Origin: Gemmatimonadota bacterium
GTDB lineage: Bacteria; Latescibacterota; UBA2968; UBA8231
Reading direction: 5' to 3'
DNA length: 64,000 bases
Assembly (NCBI GenBank): GCA_018673255.1
Contig: JABHDC010000215.1
Coordinates: 1-64,000, forward strand
This document shows positions 54,209 through 63,672 of the stretch, piece after piece. Each line of letters starts with the position of its first letter. The stretch's first letter is position 1. Under the pieces are notes generated by a model. That model searched no databases and was not told the origin of the DNA. It saw only the letters and a program-made list of their open reading frames with translations. The translations under genes were made by a program, and so were the position numbers.

Positions 54209-57200
54209 CTAGAATGCCTTGCCAAAGCTGAAATGCATGCGCCAGTCAGAGTATTCGCGGAAGTCGGTACGGCGCGCGAACTCGAAGTTGAGGGGAGCGA
54301 GGAAGTAGACGAGGAAGCTGAAGCCCATCCCGCCCTGCAACCGGGCCTCATCCGTGGCCGGGTTGTAGGCGACGAGGGGGTCCTGTAGAGGCCACAGTTT
54401 CAGATTTTGGCCCTTGTTCCAGGCACCACCGACATCGACGAAGAATCCGCCATCTACGGCGGGGATGGCGAATGTGCCGGGCCAGCCGAAGGTGATGTTG
54501 CGGATGAAGGGCACGCGGATCTCCGAATTGAGCAGGACGACCCGACTCCCAGAGAATTCCGAGAACGAATACCCGCGCAGCGGACCCAGATTCAGATTGT
54601 AGCCTGGATAGAAGGGCAGGAACCAGGCAGGTCCGCCCAGATTGTAGGCCAGACCATCTCTGCCCAGAGATCCGACACCCACGCCGCGGACTCCGAGGAC
54701 GGACCAGCGCCCGAGCCGGAAATAGTGACGGTAGTCGGCTTCCAGATGGGTAAAGGATCGATCACCCTCCACCAACTCGAAGGCCCGCCCGACAGAGATG
54801 TAGTAACGCCGTCCGGCGGTGGGACCCAGCAAGCCATTGTTGAGCGAGTCGTGGACATAGGCCGCCTTGGCCAGGTGGGTTCCGAAGGCCTCCACCGGCT
54901 CGGTGACGGGCCAGGCGACTTCGCGGACTTCGTCTACGAAGGAGTAGGACAATTCGACGCGACGGAATACGTCCAGAGGATAGCTGACATCGGCCAGCAG
55001 CCCACTCTGCCTTGAGCGAATCAGGCCCTGCGTCAGACTCGTCGTGCCCACCGGGTAGTAGCCACCGATGGGACCGCGTCCCTGCGTGTCGTTGTAATAC
55101 TGATTCCAGTTGAAGATCGTCGCCCCATACGTGGCGCGGCGTCCGAAGTAGGCGTAGCTGACGGCGAAGGTGAAGTCGTTACTGATCTCCTGGGAGCCCA
55201 CATAGTCGGTGAACATGCTCACGGAATGGTTGCCCAGCAGATCGCTCATGCTTAAATGAGCGATCCCGGACAGGAATCCGGAATAGTATCCCATCTGCAG
55301 TGAGACACCATCGAATTCGAGTTTCGGCCGATACCGACGTCGGGGTAGCCCATCAAAGTCGATCTCATCGTCCTCGAAAATGCTCGTCAGTTCAATGTCG
55401 ACATCTTCCGAGGATTGCCCGATGGTGGCAGAAAGAGTTGTCTCTCCACTGGGGTCATCTGCTAGATCCTCTGGCAGATCGGTCTGGATGTCAGCCAGTT
55501 TGACCGCCTGTTGCCCACGGGCTTTCTGGGTCAGAAGTGCCACCGCTTCATCCATACCCACACGGGCTACGGATGCGGCCACCATTTCCACCGCTGAGGG
55601 GTCTTCGGTCTGCAGTGCGCTGGTGTCTGGTTGAGAGGCGGCAACGGCCGGCGTTTCCTGGTCTGTCACCCGGGCAGCCAGGACCTCGTGCTGATGGCGC
55701 ATTTCGGGCCACGATGGCATATCCATTAGGTACAGCTCGCGGCGACCGTGGTAATAGGTAGTCAGCACCAGTTGCTTGCCGTCCGGCGACAGACGTGGTG
55801 CCATGATGCCGCTCACCGTCCGCGTCAGTCGGTACTCCTGATCCTGTTCCAGATGGTGGACGAATAGATCGTTGATCCCTTCCCGGGTGGAGACGAAGAG
55901 GATCTTGTTCCCCGCCGGCAGCCATTCGGGCCACATATCATCAGTGGGAGAGTCGACGAGGGTTGATGTCGTCCCTTCATGGAAATCATACGCCCGAATG
56001 TCGAACTGGTGTCCCTGCTTGGCACTGTAGGCGAGGTATCGCCCATCGGGGCTGAAGGACGGATAACTGTCCCGTTGTGGCGTTCCCGTGATCTGCTCCA
56101 GCGTGCCCGTTGTTGTATCCACGACGTAGACATCGCTCTGACCGTATCCGGTGCCGATGAATGCCAGGCGGTTGCTGGTGGGGTCGAAGTCGAGGCCCTC
56201 GATGATCTCGATTCCCTCGAATTCAAAGGATTCGCCCAGCTCCTTGTGGTAGAGGTCCCACAGCAGGATGCGGTCCTTGGGCCCCGACTTGGCGACGAAG
56301 GCGATCGTGCGGCCATCTGCGCCCCAGGCCACGGTGCCGTCGTTGAAGGTCAGATCGTCGTACTGGCGCGTACGCATGCCGCTGCTGACGCGTTCGACGA
56401 GTTTGCCACTGCTGATGCGGATGATATCCACGTGCTGTTCGACGCCGTCGGTGCTCAGAACCGCCAGCATGTCGCCACCAAGTGACCAGTCGGGCGAAGC
56501 ATACAGGCCGTAGAAGTCGTCCGTATCGATGATGCGTTCGGCGAATTCGGAGACGTAGTCACGATTCTGCAGGATGGGCCAGTATTTCTTGCGCATGTGG
56601 GCCTGCCAGCGCTCGTCCAACTCCTCCATGTCCATGTCGATGAGTCGCTCGAGCAATCGATCCGACCCGCTCTGCCGGTCCCAGGCACGCAGCATACGGC
56701 TGACTTTCTCCGGACCGTAGTTCTCGGCGATGTATTCGACGAGACTGTGACTCTGTTTGTAGGCGAGGAATGGATTGGGCAGGTAGTGCCAGCTGGCGTC
56801 CATCACCTCCAGTGGGATCAAGCCATCGGTCAGCACCGCGTCGCGCAGCACCATCTCGTCGATGGTGTTCATCTCTTCCGTCGCGTATTCGGCCAGGCCC
56901 TCCATGACCCATGTAGGTGGCGAAGCGATTGGATTCGAGATGCGTTTCACCGGTCCCCGATTGACCACATCGTACTGGAAGATGTGCATCAGCTCATGGG
57001 TGAGGACATTGCGAAAGTCATCCAGGTCCCCATTGAAGGGGATGACCATCCTGTATCGCAACGGCTCCGCAAAACCGGCTACGCCGGGCGGCAGGAAGGA
57101 CTGGATGATGTTCGTCTGCTGGAACTCATAGTGTGACTTGAAGATGACGATCGGCGGTTTCGTCGACAGTTCGTGCCGCATGACGCCGCTGATGTGGGCA

Positions 57201-57436
57201 TAGGCATCTTCGAGATAGATGACGGCCCGATCGGCAAGAGCCTCAAATTCTGGTTCGTAGTGCAGCAGCAGGTGGTCGCTCTCGACAAAATGCCAGTCAA
57301 AGGCCTTGTAACGGACCTTGTTTCGGCCAAAACCCTGACGCAGCTGGGACGAGACGATATCCTGCGCAGAGGACACCTCGGGCAGCATCAGGCAAACTGC
57401 CAGCAGTGCGGTGGTCCAACGCAGTCGGGGGAGCAT
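54209..57436 (-). CDS. Gluzincin peptidase - PD40 propeller - Omp85 barrel fusion
   Basis: A 1075-residue three-part envelope protein. After a signal peptide (ends SSAQ) residues 45-290 form a peptidase-MA-like domain with HELMH at 147-151 and a downstream Glu in WVMEGLAEYA, a full zinc-binding pattern. Residues about 330-640 carry WD40-like PD40 blades (YPSFSPDGRYLAYSA, APRLSPDGKQLVLTT). After a linker, residues about 740-1075 look like a BamA/TamA-type surface antigen barrel, with GPLRGYSFSEFSGSR and a terminal Phe. ATG 57436 has a GAGAGG SD; the frame further upstream overlaps the TPR gene antiparallel and is not conserved. Preceded by a TPR lipoprotein, followed with no gap by a lipoprotein. 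Confidence 0.82.
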   Translation of the reverse strand: MLPRLRWTTALLAVCLMLPEVSSAQDIVSSQLRQGFGRNKVRYKAFDWHFVESDHLLLHYEPEFEALADRAVIYLEDAYAHISGVMRHELSTKPPIVIFKSHYEFQQTNIIQSFLPPGVAGFAEPLRYRMVIPFNGDLDDFRNVLTHELMHIFQYDVVNRGPVKRISNPIASPPTWVMEGLAEYATEEMNTIDEMVLRDAVLTDGLIPLEVMDASWHYLPNPFLAYKQSHSLVEYIAENYGPEKVSRMLRAWDRQSGSDRLLERLIDMDMEELDERWQAHMRKKYWPILQNRDYVSEFAERIIDTDDFYGLYASPDWSLGGDMLAVLSTDGVEQHVDIIRISSGKLVERVSSGMRTRQYDDLTFNDGTVAWGADGRTIAFVAKSGPKDRILLWDLYHKELGESFEFEGIEIIEGLDFDPTSNRLAFIGTGYGQSDVYVVDTTTGTLEQITGTPQRDSYPSFSPDGRYLAYSAKQGHQFDIRAYDFHEGTTSTLVDSPTDDMWPEWLPAGNKILFVSTREGINDLFVHHLEQDQEYRLTRTVSGIMAPRLSPDGKQLVLTTYYHGRRELYLMDMPSWPEMRHQHEVLAARVTDQETPAVAASQPDTSALQTEDPSAVEMVAASVARVGMDEAVALLTQKARGQQAVKLADIQTDLPEDLADDPSGETTLSATIGQSSEDVDIELTSIFEDDEIDFDGLPRRRYRPKLEFDGVSLQMGYYSGFLSGIAHLSMSDLLGNHSVSMFTDYVGSQEISNDFTFAVSYAYFGRRATYGATIFNWNQYYNDTQGRGPIGGYYPVGTTSLTQGLIRSRQSGLLADVSYPLDVFRRVELSYSFVDEVREVAWPVTEPVEAFGTHLAKAAYVHDSLNNGLLGPTAGRRYYISVGRAFELVEGDRSFTHLEADYRHYFRLGRWSVLGVRGVGVGSLGRDGLAYNLGGPAWFLPFYPGYNLNLGPLRGYSFSEFSGSRVVLLNSEIRVPFIRNITFGWPGTFAIPAVDGGFFVDVGGAWNKGQNLKLWPLQDPLVAYNPATDEARLQGGMGFSFLVYFLAPLNFEFARRTDFREYSDWRMHFSFGKAF

Positions 57437-57458
57437 CACGCAGCCTCTCTGTTTTCTC

Positions 57459-58268
57459 TCACTCGTGCACCAGGTTTTCGAGCAGGCCTTCGGTTTCCTG
57501 CTCTGCGCCGTCGAGGCCGCGTCGTCGTCGGACTCGCCGATCTTCTTCCTGCGGGTCATGAGCATCCCCGGCGTCATCCAAGCGACGCAGGTTGCTCTGG
57601 TAAGCCTTCTTTCCAGGTTGCAGAACGAGGGCCCGTTCATATGCCCCCCGGGCACGCTCCGGCTCACCGAGTCGTTCGTAGAGGATCCCAAGGTTGTTGT
57701 GCAGACTGGCGGCCAGGCTGTCTTTTGCCACGGCCTGTTCCAGATGCGTAAGAGCCTCCGCCCACATCTCGCGCTCCAGACACCACAGGGCGTAGGCATT
57801 GACCTGTTTGACCCGCTCGCGATTCGCTCGGGTGCGCAAGCCATAGGCCTGGCGCATCTGATCTCGCTCGGTGTCGCTCAACTCGACAGTGGTTTGACGC
57901 TTCTCAGGCTGCGATTGTTTGATCGGGCCGATCCCATGGATCCGAGGCCCGGCCATGGGTAGTGCCGTCTCGATCGGCGTCGCCGGACTGGTGGACTGTC
58001 CGGTCGCCTGTTGGGGAGCGGATGTCGGCTCGTCGGCGTGTGTCGTATCAGCCGGTACCGAATCCACCGGATCCGTGGTCTGTATGACGCTTGCACTGCC
58101 CGTGTTGGTGGTGCTGGCCCACCAGGGATCAGGTTGGGCGGGGCGTCGCATCGTCTGTGCGCAGCCCATCCAGGCCAGGCAGCAGACCAGCACGAGTGCG
58201 TGCGTCCCTGCATGGCAGGATCGCCGCAGGCACCGGCAGGGAAATCGAGATTCGACGTGGGGAAGCAT
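57459..58268 (-). CDS. TPR-containing lipoprotein
   Basis: A 269-residue lipoprotein. ATG 58268 gives a signal with lipobox WMGC. A Pro/Thr/Ser-rich linker of about 110 residues follows, then tetratricopeptide repeats: WCLEREMWAEALTHLEQAV and LHNNLGILYERLGEPERARG, a protein-protein interaction module. The end is acidic and Arg-rich. Located 22 bp before the peptidase-barrel gene, it may be a scaffold partner as TPR lipoproteins are for Bam-like machines; the upstream extension of the frame is not supported. Confidence 0.8.
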   Translation of the reverse strand: MLPHVESRFPCRCLRRSCHAGTHALVLVCCLAWMGCAQTMRRPAQPDPWWASTTNTGSASVIQTTDPVDSVPADTTHADEPTSAPQQATGQSTSPATPIETALPMAGPRIHGIGPIKQSQPEKRQTTVELSDTERDQMRQAYGLRTRANRERVKQVNAYALWCLEREMWAEALTHLEQAVAKDSLAASLHNNLGILYERLGEPERARGAYERALVLQPGKKAYQSNLRRLDDAGDAHDPQEEDRRVRRRRGLDGAEQETEGLLENLVHE

Positions 58269-58345
58269 ATCTGCGCCTTGGCACCGGGATCTGAAGTGGA
58301 ATAGGGAATATACACACCGACTACGACGCACACGCCCCCATTCCC

Positions 58346-59824
58346 TCAGACGTCGGATGCAGCCACGCGTTCCGTGGATGCATCCATCTGGTGCCGTCGT
58401 CGCCAGATGTCGACACCCAAGGCTGCAAAGAATGGCCCATATTGCGCCCAGATGGCCCATGGCGCCGGTGCCCAGACGCCGGCAGACCGGAAGCCGATGA
58501 GGACCTCATAGGAGAGCAGGACCAACCCGCTCCATACCAGCCACGCCAGTCGCGGGAAGAGGGGCAGGAAGGGCAGGATCCAGAGCAGATACCACGGGTG
58601 AACGGTCGGCGACAGAACCACATAGGCACCCAGTAGAGCGAAGCAGATTCGTGCCGGATCCCGCCATCGGAGGGTCCACACGAGTACGGCGACCCACAGA
58701 ACCAGGCAAATCTGGCGAGCCAGCAGCAGTGCCGCATCGTCCCAGGCCAACTCAGGGTCGCGCAGCAGGTAGTAGACGAGACCGAAGACGCCATCGTTGA
58801 ACTGCCACTTGAGGGCATAGGTCTGCAGACCATGAAAGATGTCGGTGCCATCCAGCAGATACAGCCAGAAGGCGCCTCCCACCAGCGCACCGGTCAGGAC
58901 CAGCGGTGCCCGGGAGACAGGATCCAGCCAGGCCCACCGGCCATTCCCCTGCCAGGCGCGCCAGAAGGCGATCGCACATACCACCGGGATCAGCTTGGCC
59001 AGAATGGCGGCAGCCAGACCCGCGGCGGCGCGTTTCCGATGCGACTGGCCGAGCCACACAAGGCTCATCATCAGGGCGGCGACACCCAGGGCGTCAATGT
59101 GTCCGGAGCCGGCGATCTCCAGCAGGGGAAGCGGGTGCCACGCATACAGCAGTACCCACGCCGGATCGCGACCCCGCTGACGCAGGAGGCTCATGATGGC
59201 GGCGATGGTGCCGACCTCGCATAACAGAAGGGCCAGTTTCAGGGCTGTGACCCCGCCTCCCAGGCCGACGACGCCGGCAAACAACCACTGCGCCAGCGGT
59301 GGATAGACCGTCGGCACGTGGGGATGATTGATCCTCTCCCACAACCCGTCCCGCAGGTGGGCGACCGGTTCGCTGTCGGGGGCATGGGCATACGGATTGA
59401 GCCCGTCCCACTGGACGCGTCCGTCCCACAGATACCGGTAGATGTCGTCAGAAAGACTTGGCTCTGATGGCAGCAGTGCCAGGCGCATCAACAGTGCACA
59501 CCCGAGGATAAGGCGGACCGAGGCGCCGGACTGCCATACGCGCCAGGCACCCAGTCCATAGCCGATCAGACAGATGCCGCAGGCTACCCACATCAGCGGG
59601 ATTTGAGCTGCCATATCACCCATCAACCCCAGACCACAGGCGGCGGTCACGGACAGGGCAGCCGCCACCCAGAGCCAGATCGGTCCACGTCCGTCAGATC
59701 GTCGTCCATACCCGGCCACCTCCACGAAAGGGCCAGATTCGGGTCCAGACTCGGGCCCAGACTCGGAGCTTGGCGTAGACCAGGGACGTGGGCTAGTCGA
59801 GGAGGATTCGTCGGGCGCCGGCAT
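58346..59824 (-). CDS. GT-C-type polyprenol-linked mannosyltransferase-like membrane protein
   Basis: A 492-residue protein with about ten membrane helices. An acidic motif after the second or third helix, SDDIYRYLWDGRVQW, followed by NPYAHAP, is typical of GT-C glycosyltransferases (DUF2029/GT87-like) that use polyprenyl-phosphate sugars on the outer side of the inner membrane. A conserved HPWYLLWILPF stretch lies near the C-terminus. ATG 59824 lies inside the end of the NlpC/P60 gene (32-nt overlap) and gives a disordered head with ESGP repeats; GTG 59719, past that gene, is an alternative start. Confidence 0.82.
   Translation of the reverse strand: MPAPDESSSTSPRPWSTPSSESGPESGPESGPFVEVAGYGRRSDGRGPIWLWVAAALSVTAACGLGLMGDMAAQIPLMWVACGICLIGYGLGAWRVWQSGASVRLILGCALLMRLALLPSEPSLSDDIYRYLWDGRVQWDGLNPYAHAPDSEPVAHLRDGLWERINHPHVPTVYPPLAQWLFAGVVGLGGGVTALKLALLLCEVGTIAAIMSLLRQRGRDPAWVLLYAWHPLPLLEIAGSGHIDALGVAALMMSLVWLGQSHRKRAAAGLAAAILAKLIPVVCAIAFWRAWQGNGRWAWLDPVSRAPLVLTGALVGGAFWLYLLDGTDIFHGLQTYALKWQFNDGVFGLVYYLLRDPELAWDDAALLLARQICLVLWVAVLVWTLRWRDPARICFALLGAYVVLSPTVHPWYLLWILPFLPLFPRLAWLVWSGLVLLSYEVLIGFRSAGVWAPAPWAIWAQYGPFFAALGVDIWRRRHQMDASTERVAASDV
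59728..59768 (-). repeat. Tandem 12-bp repeat encoding ESGP
   Basis: About three copies of a 12-bp unit (plus strand GGGTCCAGACTC / GGGCCCAGACTC) encode SESGP-ESGP-ESGP in the N-terminal head of the mannosyltransferase-like protein. In frame, so length changes would be tolerated. Confidence 0.7.
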
Positions 59825-60386
59825 AACGTCTGTCGAAGTAGCTGGAGGCGAGGGGGTCGATGACCGCACCCCGACTGGAACTGGCATGGGCGAACTGCCC
59901 CTCTCCCACGTAGATCCCTACGTGAGAAATGCCCGGCCCCGAGTCGTCGATCTTGAAGAAAACCAGATCACCGGCCCGCAGTGACGCCCGTTCCAACGAC
60001 TTGCCCAGTCGATACATCTGTCTCGATGTGCGGGGCAACTCGATGCCATAGGTCTCGCGCACCACGGCGCGGGTCAGGGCGGAGCAGTCCATGCCCTTAC
60101 GGGTTGTGCCACCCCAGAGATAAGGCACGCCCAGATACGTACGGATCACCCGCATCAATCGGTCGTCGCCCCCGCGACGGCGGGCCTTCTGACGGGTCGT
60201 CAGCTCCGATCCCACCGACGAGTCGGACGCCACACCCGCAGCCCGACCGGTATGGGCTCTCCTGGATGTGTCCGTATTGTACCGCGGTGCAGGCGTGATG
60301 CTGGCGCAGGCGCCCAACACCAGGATCGCCGCGAGAAGCAGGCGTCGAAAGATGGTCGTAGTCCTGAAGGTCAAAAGGGGTTTCAT
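59793..60386 (-). CDS. NlpC/P60-family cell-wall hydrolase lipoprotein
   Basis: A 197-residue lipoprotein peptidase that cuts peptide crosslinks of peptidoglycan. Lipobox LGAC gives Cys27. The NlpC/P60 domain has the catalytic Cys101 (GMDCSAL), His155 (ISHVGIYVG) and the third polar residue His167 (AHASSSRG), with the YLWGG motif before the cysteine. ATG 60386 is chosen for the signal peptide; frame extension upstream is not conserved. Stop overlaps the start of the next gene by 32 nt on the same strand. Confidence 0.88.
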   Translation of the reverse strand: MKPLLTFRTTTIFRRLLLAAILVLGACASITPAPRYNTDTSRRAHTGRAAGVASDSSVGSELTTRQKARRRGGDDRLMRVIRTYLGVPYLWGGTTRKGMDCSALTRAVVRETYGIELPRTSRQMYRLGKSLERASLRAGDLVFFKIDDSGPGISHVGIYVGEGQFAHASSSRGAVIDPLASSYFDRRYAGARRILLD

Positions 60387-60660
60387 GCAATGCATCGGGT
60401 TGCAGGGACGTCCCGATGCCCAGACAGCGCGGGCCCGGGCTGCTCCCGGACCGCAACCAGCCTCACTGCAACGCAGAGGTGCCGTGCACCAAATCGGGGG
60501 AATCGGCTTCACGGCAGCAATCCTCTAAGGTAACCGGCACGCAGCCTGGTGGGCAACGAATTCCCTCATCGCTTGACGGCGGATGGTGAGTTGTCTCAGG
60601 TTGGCCTCAGATGTACAGACGCTCTATTCCCCATCCGGCTCCTGGCCCAAAGGACGACAG

Positions 60661-61680
60661 ATGACGTATCGGATCGCCTTCATCGGATTTCGACATGGCC
60701 ATGTTCTCAGCCTGTATGATGCAGCGCGCGACCGTGACGATCTTGAGATCGTTGGCGCCTGCGAAGAACACGCCGCCACACGGGCCGATCTGCTCGAGTC
60801 CGGTCGCGCCGAGATCGCATACGACGATGCAGATGCTCTGATCCGCGAGATCGATTGTGATATCATCGCTGTAGGCGACACCTACGCGAGGCGAGGGGGG
60901 ATGCTCCTGAAGGCCCTGGAGGCCGGCCGGCACGTGATCGCCGACAAACCAGCCTGTACCAGGCTGGACGAACTTGCCCGTATCGAGGCGCTGGCCGGAG
61001 ACAAGCAACTGCAGGTAGGCTGCATGTTGACCATGCGCGACAGTGCCTTCATGCGCACGACGCGCCGCCTGCTGCGCGAAGGGGCGATCGGTGAGGTGCA
61101 CGCGATCCAGTTCGGTGGACAGCACCCCTTGCTGCTGGGTTCACGACCTGCCTGGTATTTCGAACCCGGCGAGCATGGGGGAACGATCAACGACATTGGC
61201 ATTCACGCCATTGATGCGATTCCCTGGGCGACGGGCCAGCGCATCACGCGGATTGAGGCGGCACGTTGCTGGAATGCCTTCGTGCCCGAATCACCCCACT
61301 TCGGTGACGGAGCGCAGATGATGCTGCGTCTCGAGAATGGCGCCGGTGTTCTGGGTGATGTCTCCTACTTTGCGCCAGATACGGCTGGATATGCCATGCC
61401 CCAGTACTGGCGCCTGACCTGGTCGGGGCGGGAAGGCGTGCTGGAGGCGGGAACGAATCTGCCAGACATCCAGTTGCTGCGCGCTGGTGACACCGAGTCT
61501 GAGCAGATCCCATTGGATCCCAAGGGGGAGAGCTATCTGGATGCCTTCCTGGCATCCATCGAAGGTCGGGATCCAGAAGAAGGCGGACTCACCACACAGC
61601 AGGTGATCACATCCTCGCGCGTCTCCCTGCAGATCCAGGATGCAGCCGACAAGGGGCGGACGGCGATCGATCTCGACTGA
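60661..61680 (+). CDS. Gfo/Idh/MocA-family oxidoreductase
   Basis: NAD(P)-dependent sugar dehydrogenase type enzyme of 339 residues. The N-terminal Rossmann fold starts RIAFIGFRHGHV, with a variant of the GxGxxG loop, and the family EKP motif appears as ADKPACT. The C-terminal domain has GTINDIGIHAID with the conserved aspartate and histidine. ATG 60661 follows an AAAGGACG SD. Substrate unknown. It is divergent to the NlpC operon and stands alone on + strand at the end of the window. Confidence 0.88.
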   Translation: MTYRIAFIGFRHGHVLSLYDAARDRDDLEIVGACEEHAATRADLLESGRAEIAYDDADALIREIDCDIIAVGDTYARRGGMLLKALEAGRHVIADKPACTRLDELARIEALAGDKQLQVGCMLTMRDSAFMRTTRRLLREGAIGEVHAIQFGGQHPLLLGSRPAWYFEPGEHGGTINDIGIHAIDAIPWATGQRITRIEAARCWNAFVPESPHFGDGAQMMLRLENGAGVLGDVSYFAPDTAGYAMPQYWRLTWSGREGVLEAGTNLPDIQLLRAGDTESEQIPLDPKGESYLDAFLASIEGRDPEEGGLTTQQVITSSRVSLQIQDAADKGRTAIDLD

Positions 61681-61743
61681 GCTGGGCCATCAGCTCACGA
61701 TCAATCTCTGCACGAGGCAGCTGACCGTATCCCGTCTGCGAAT

Positions 61744-62706
61744 TCAGGCCTGGGTCCCGGCCCCCCGCAACAGGCTGGCCATGTCCTCTGGGGGTGGGCT
61801 GGTGAATTCCAGGTGGCGGCCGTCCGGGTGGTCGAAACCGAGCAGACGTGCATGCAGAGCCTGACGATCGATCCCCGCCAACATCGACCGGGCCATGGGG
61901 CGCAGGCCGGGCTCGATGCCATCGACCCGATTGCGCCCGCCATAGACGGGATCGCCAAAGACTGGATGCCCGATGTGCTGCATGTGAACGCGGATCTGGT
62001 GTGTTCTGCCCGTCTCCAGACGTAACTCGACCTGCGTCGTGAATGTGTGCGTGTTCACGGCCGTCACGTGGGTGACAGCGTGGCGGCCCGATTCCACGAC
62101 GGCCATGCGCAGCCGATCCCTCGGATGCCGGCCAAGGGCGGCTTCCACACGGGTGGCTGTTTCCAGTTGCCCCCAGACCAGTGCCAAATAACGCCGGTCC
62201 ATCTGCCGTTGTTCCAGCTGGGCTGCCAGCACCCGGTGAGCGTCATCATTCTTGGCGACCACGAGCAGCCCTGTCGTGTCTCGATCGAGTCGATGCACGA
62301 TCCCGGGTCGCAGCACTCCATTGATGCCCGACAAGTCGTTACAGTGATGGAGCAGGGCATTGACGAGGGTACCATTCGGTGATCCCGGCGCCGGATGAAC
62401 GGTCATCCGGGTGGGTTTGTCGACGACGAGTAGTGCTTCGTCTTCATACACGATGTCGAGGGGGATATCCTGCGCCTCGGCGGCCAGTTTGATCGGCTCC
62501 GGGATGATCAGCTCGATCGTGTCTCCCTCTCGAACGCGATAGCTGGGGCGCACGTGAGCGCCATTGACCGTCACATCCCCATCGCTGATCAGATTCTGCA
62601 GGCGGCTGCGCGAGATCTCGTCGTGAAGCGACTGCAGAAAGACATCGAGGCGTGCACCTGCGGCAGCTTCATCGACGGTATGGGACTGGGGGGCTGGGGC
62701 AGACAC
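61744..62706 (-). CDS. rluD: Ribosomal large subunit pseudouridine synthase RluD-like
   Basis: Isomerises uridines in 23S rRNA. It has an N-terminal S4 domain (GARLDVFLQSL, ISDGDVTVNG) and the RluA-family catalytic motif GIVHRLDRDTTGLLVVAK with the active aspartate. At 320 residues it is full length. GTG start 42 bp after lspA. RluA-family members can have other targets, so 23S specificity is by family resemblance. Confidence 0.9.
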   Translation of the reverse strand: MSAPAPQSHTVDEAAAGARLDVFLQSLHDEISRSRLQNLISDGDVTVNGAHVRPSYRVREGDTIELIIPEPIKLAAEAQDIPLDIVYEDEALLVVDKPTRMTVHPAPGSPNGTLVNALLHHCNDLSGINGVLRPGIVHRLDRDTTGLLVVAKNDDAHRVLAAQLEQRQMDRRYLALVWGQLETATRVEAALGRHPRDRLRMAVVESGRHAVTHVTAVNTHTFTTQVELRLETGRTHQIRVHMQHIGHPVFGDPVYGGRNRVDGIEPGLRPMARSMLAGIDRQALHARLLGFDHPDGRHLEFTSPPPEDMASLLRGAGTQA

Positions 62707-62748
62707 GGCGATGGCTGCCAGGTGGGCAGCGCCAGATTCTGCGTCGGG

Positions 62749-63252
62749 TCAGGCGTCCGCGTCAGGATCCGGCTCGCCGGCGGCATCAGCCGGCTGCGTG
62801 TCCTGGACGCGAGAATAGGTAAGAGCGAGGAGGATGACGCCGACGGTCACGAATGAATCAGCGACATTGAAAACAGGCCAGCGCAAATCGCCGAATCCAA
62901 CGTCGACAAAATCGATCACCTCGTGTAGCCGGATCCGATCGATAATGTTCCCGACCGCCCCTCCCATCACCATGGCCAGTGCCGACCGCTGCAGGCGCGC
63001 AGTGGAGGGTAGGGTCTTCAGCATCCATGCCAGTAGACCGAGCGCAGCGATGGCCACGACGGTGTGGATGACAGGGCCGCCGAGGGTCAGGCCAAAGGCG
63101 GCACCGCGATTGTGGATATACGTCAGGCGAACAACATCACCCAACACGGGTAATGGTTCGTACGGAGCCAGCGTGTCCACAACAACGAGCTTGCTCAGCT
63201 GGTCGAGGATCAGGGCAGTAGGAACCCACAGAAGATCAGTCCAGGGTCGCAC
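62749..63252 (-). CDS. lspA: Lipoprotein signal peptidase
   Basis: Cleaves the signal peptide of lipidated prolipoproteins; it would process the many lipoproteins of this window. The four-helix protein has both catalytic aspartates: GNIIDR and FNVADS, with the NRGAAFG motif. The start is a choice: GTG 63252, 5 nt after the dksA-like stop, gives 167 residues, the normal size and first helix; ATG 63300 overlaps the previous gene by 43 nt and adds a polar 16-residue head. I prefer 63252. It lies between the DksA-like gene and rluD. Confidence 0.9.
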   Translation of the reverse strand: MRPWTDLLWVPTALILDQLSKLVVVDTLAPYEPLPVLGDVVRLTYIHNRGAAFGLTLGGPVIHTVVAIAALGLLAWMLKTLPSTARLQRSALAMVMGGAVGNIIDRIRLHEVIDFVDVGFGDLRWPVFNVADSFVTVGVILLALTYSRVQDTQPADAAGEPDPDADA

Positions 63253-63257
63253 GCGAT

Positions 63258-63635
63258 TCAGGTCTTCGCCTCGTCTTCTTTGCTCTTGCAGTCGATGCAT
63301 CGCGTCGCCGTCGGAACCGCTTCCAGTCGTGGGCGACCGATACCGCCACCGCACACACGGCAATCGCCGAAGGAGCCACTGTCCAAGCGTTCCAGGGCCT
63401 CGTCGACGTAATCGATGTAGCTGCCTTCGCGCTGTGCGAACAACAGATTCTTCTCTCGCTCCATGGCATCGGTTCCACGATCCGCCATGTGCAGTGAGTA
63501 CGCGGAGCGGTCTTCCGCGGATTCCTGCGCGTCATCACTGCGGGAGACACGTTCGAATTCCTTCAGATCGCCGGCGGCCTGTTCGCGCCGTTCGAGCAGC
63601 AACTGCTTAAAGAAGGCGAGATCTTCCTGATTCAT
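63258..63635 (-). CDS. TraR/DksA-family zinc-finger protein
   Basis: A 125-residue protein with an N-terminal coiled coil and a C4 zinc finger made by Cys92, Cys95, Cys113 and Cys116. Such proteins bind RNA polymerase in the secondary channel and alter rRNA and stress promoters, in concert with ppGpp for DksA. The acidic DxxDxA tip residues of true DksA are not evident (DDAQESAED lies in the coil), so I use the family name only. ATG 63635 has GGAG upstream. Lies between ileS and lspA, a common place. Confidence 0.87.
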   Translation of the reverse strand: MNQEDLAFFKQLLLERREQAAGDLKEFERVSRSDDAQESAEDRSAYSLHMADRGTDAMEREKNLLFAQREGSYIDYVDEALERLDSGSFGDCRVCGGGIGRPRLEAVPTATRCIDCKSKEDEAKT

Positions 63636-63672
63636 TAACTCCACTTTCCATTGTCCACGAGCCGGCCAGACA

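Noticed and set aside
60387..60660. Possible cobalamin or c-di-AMP riboswitch before the NlpC gene
   Set aside because: Some GC-rich hairpins are present on the - strand, but the conserved core boxes of either class do not line up.
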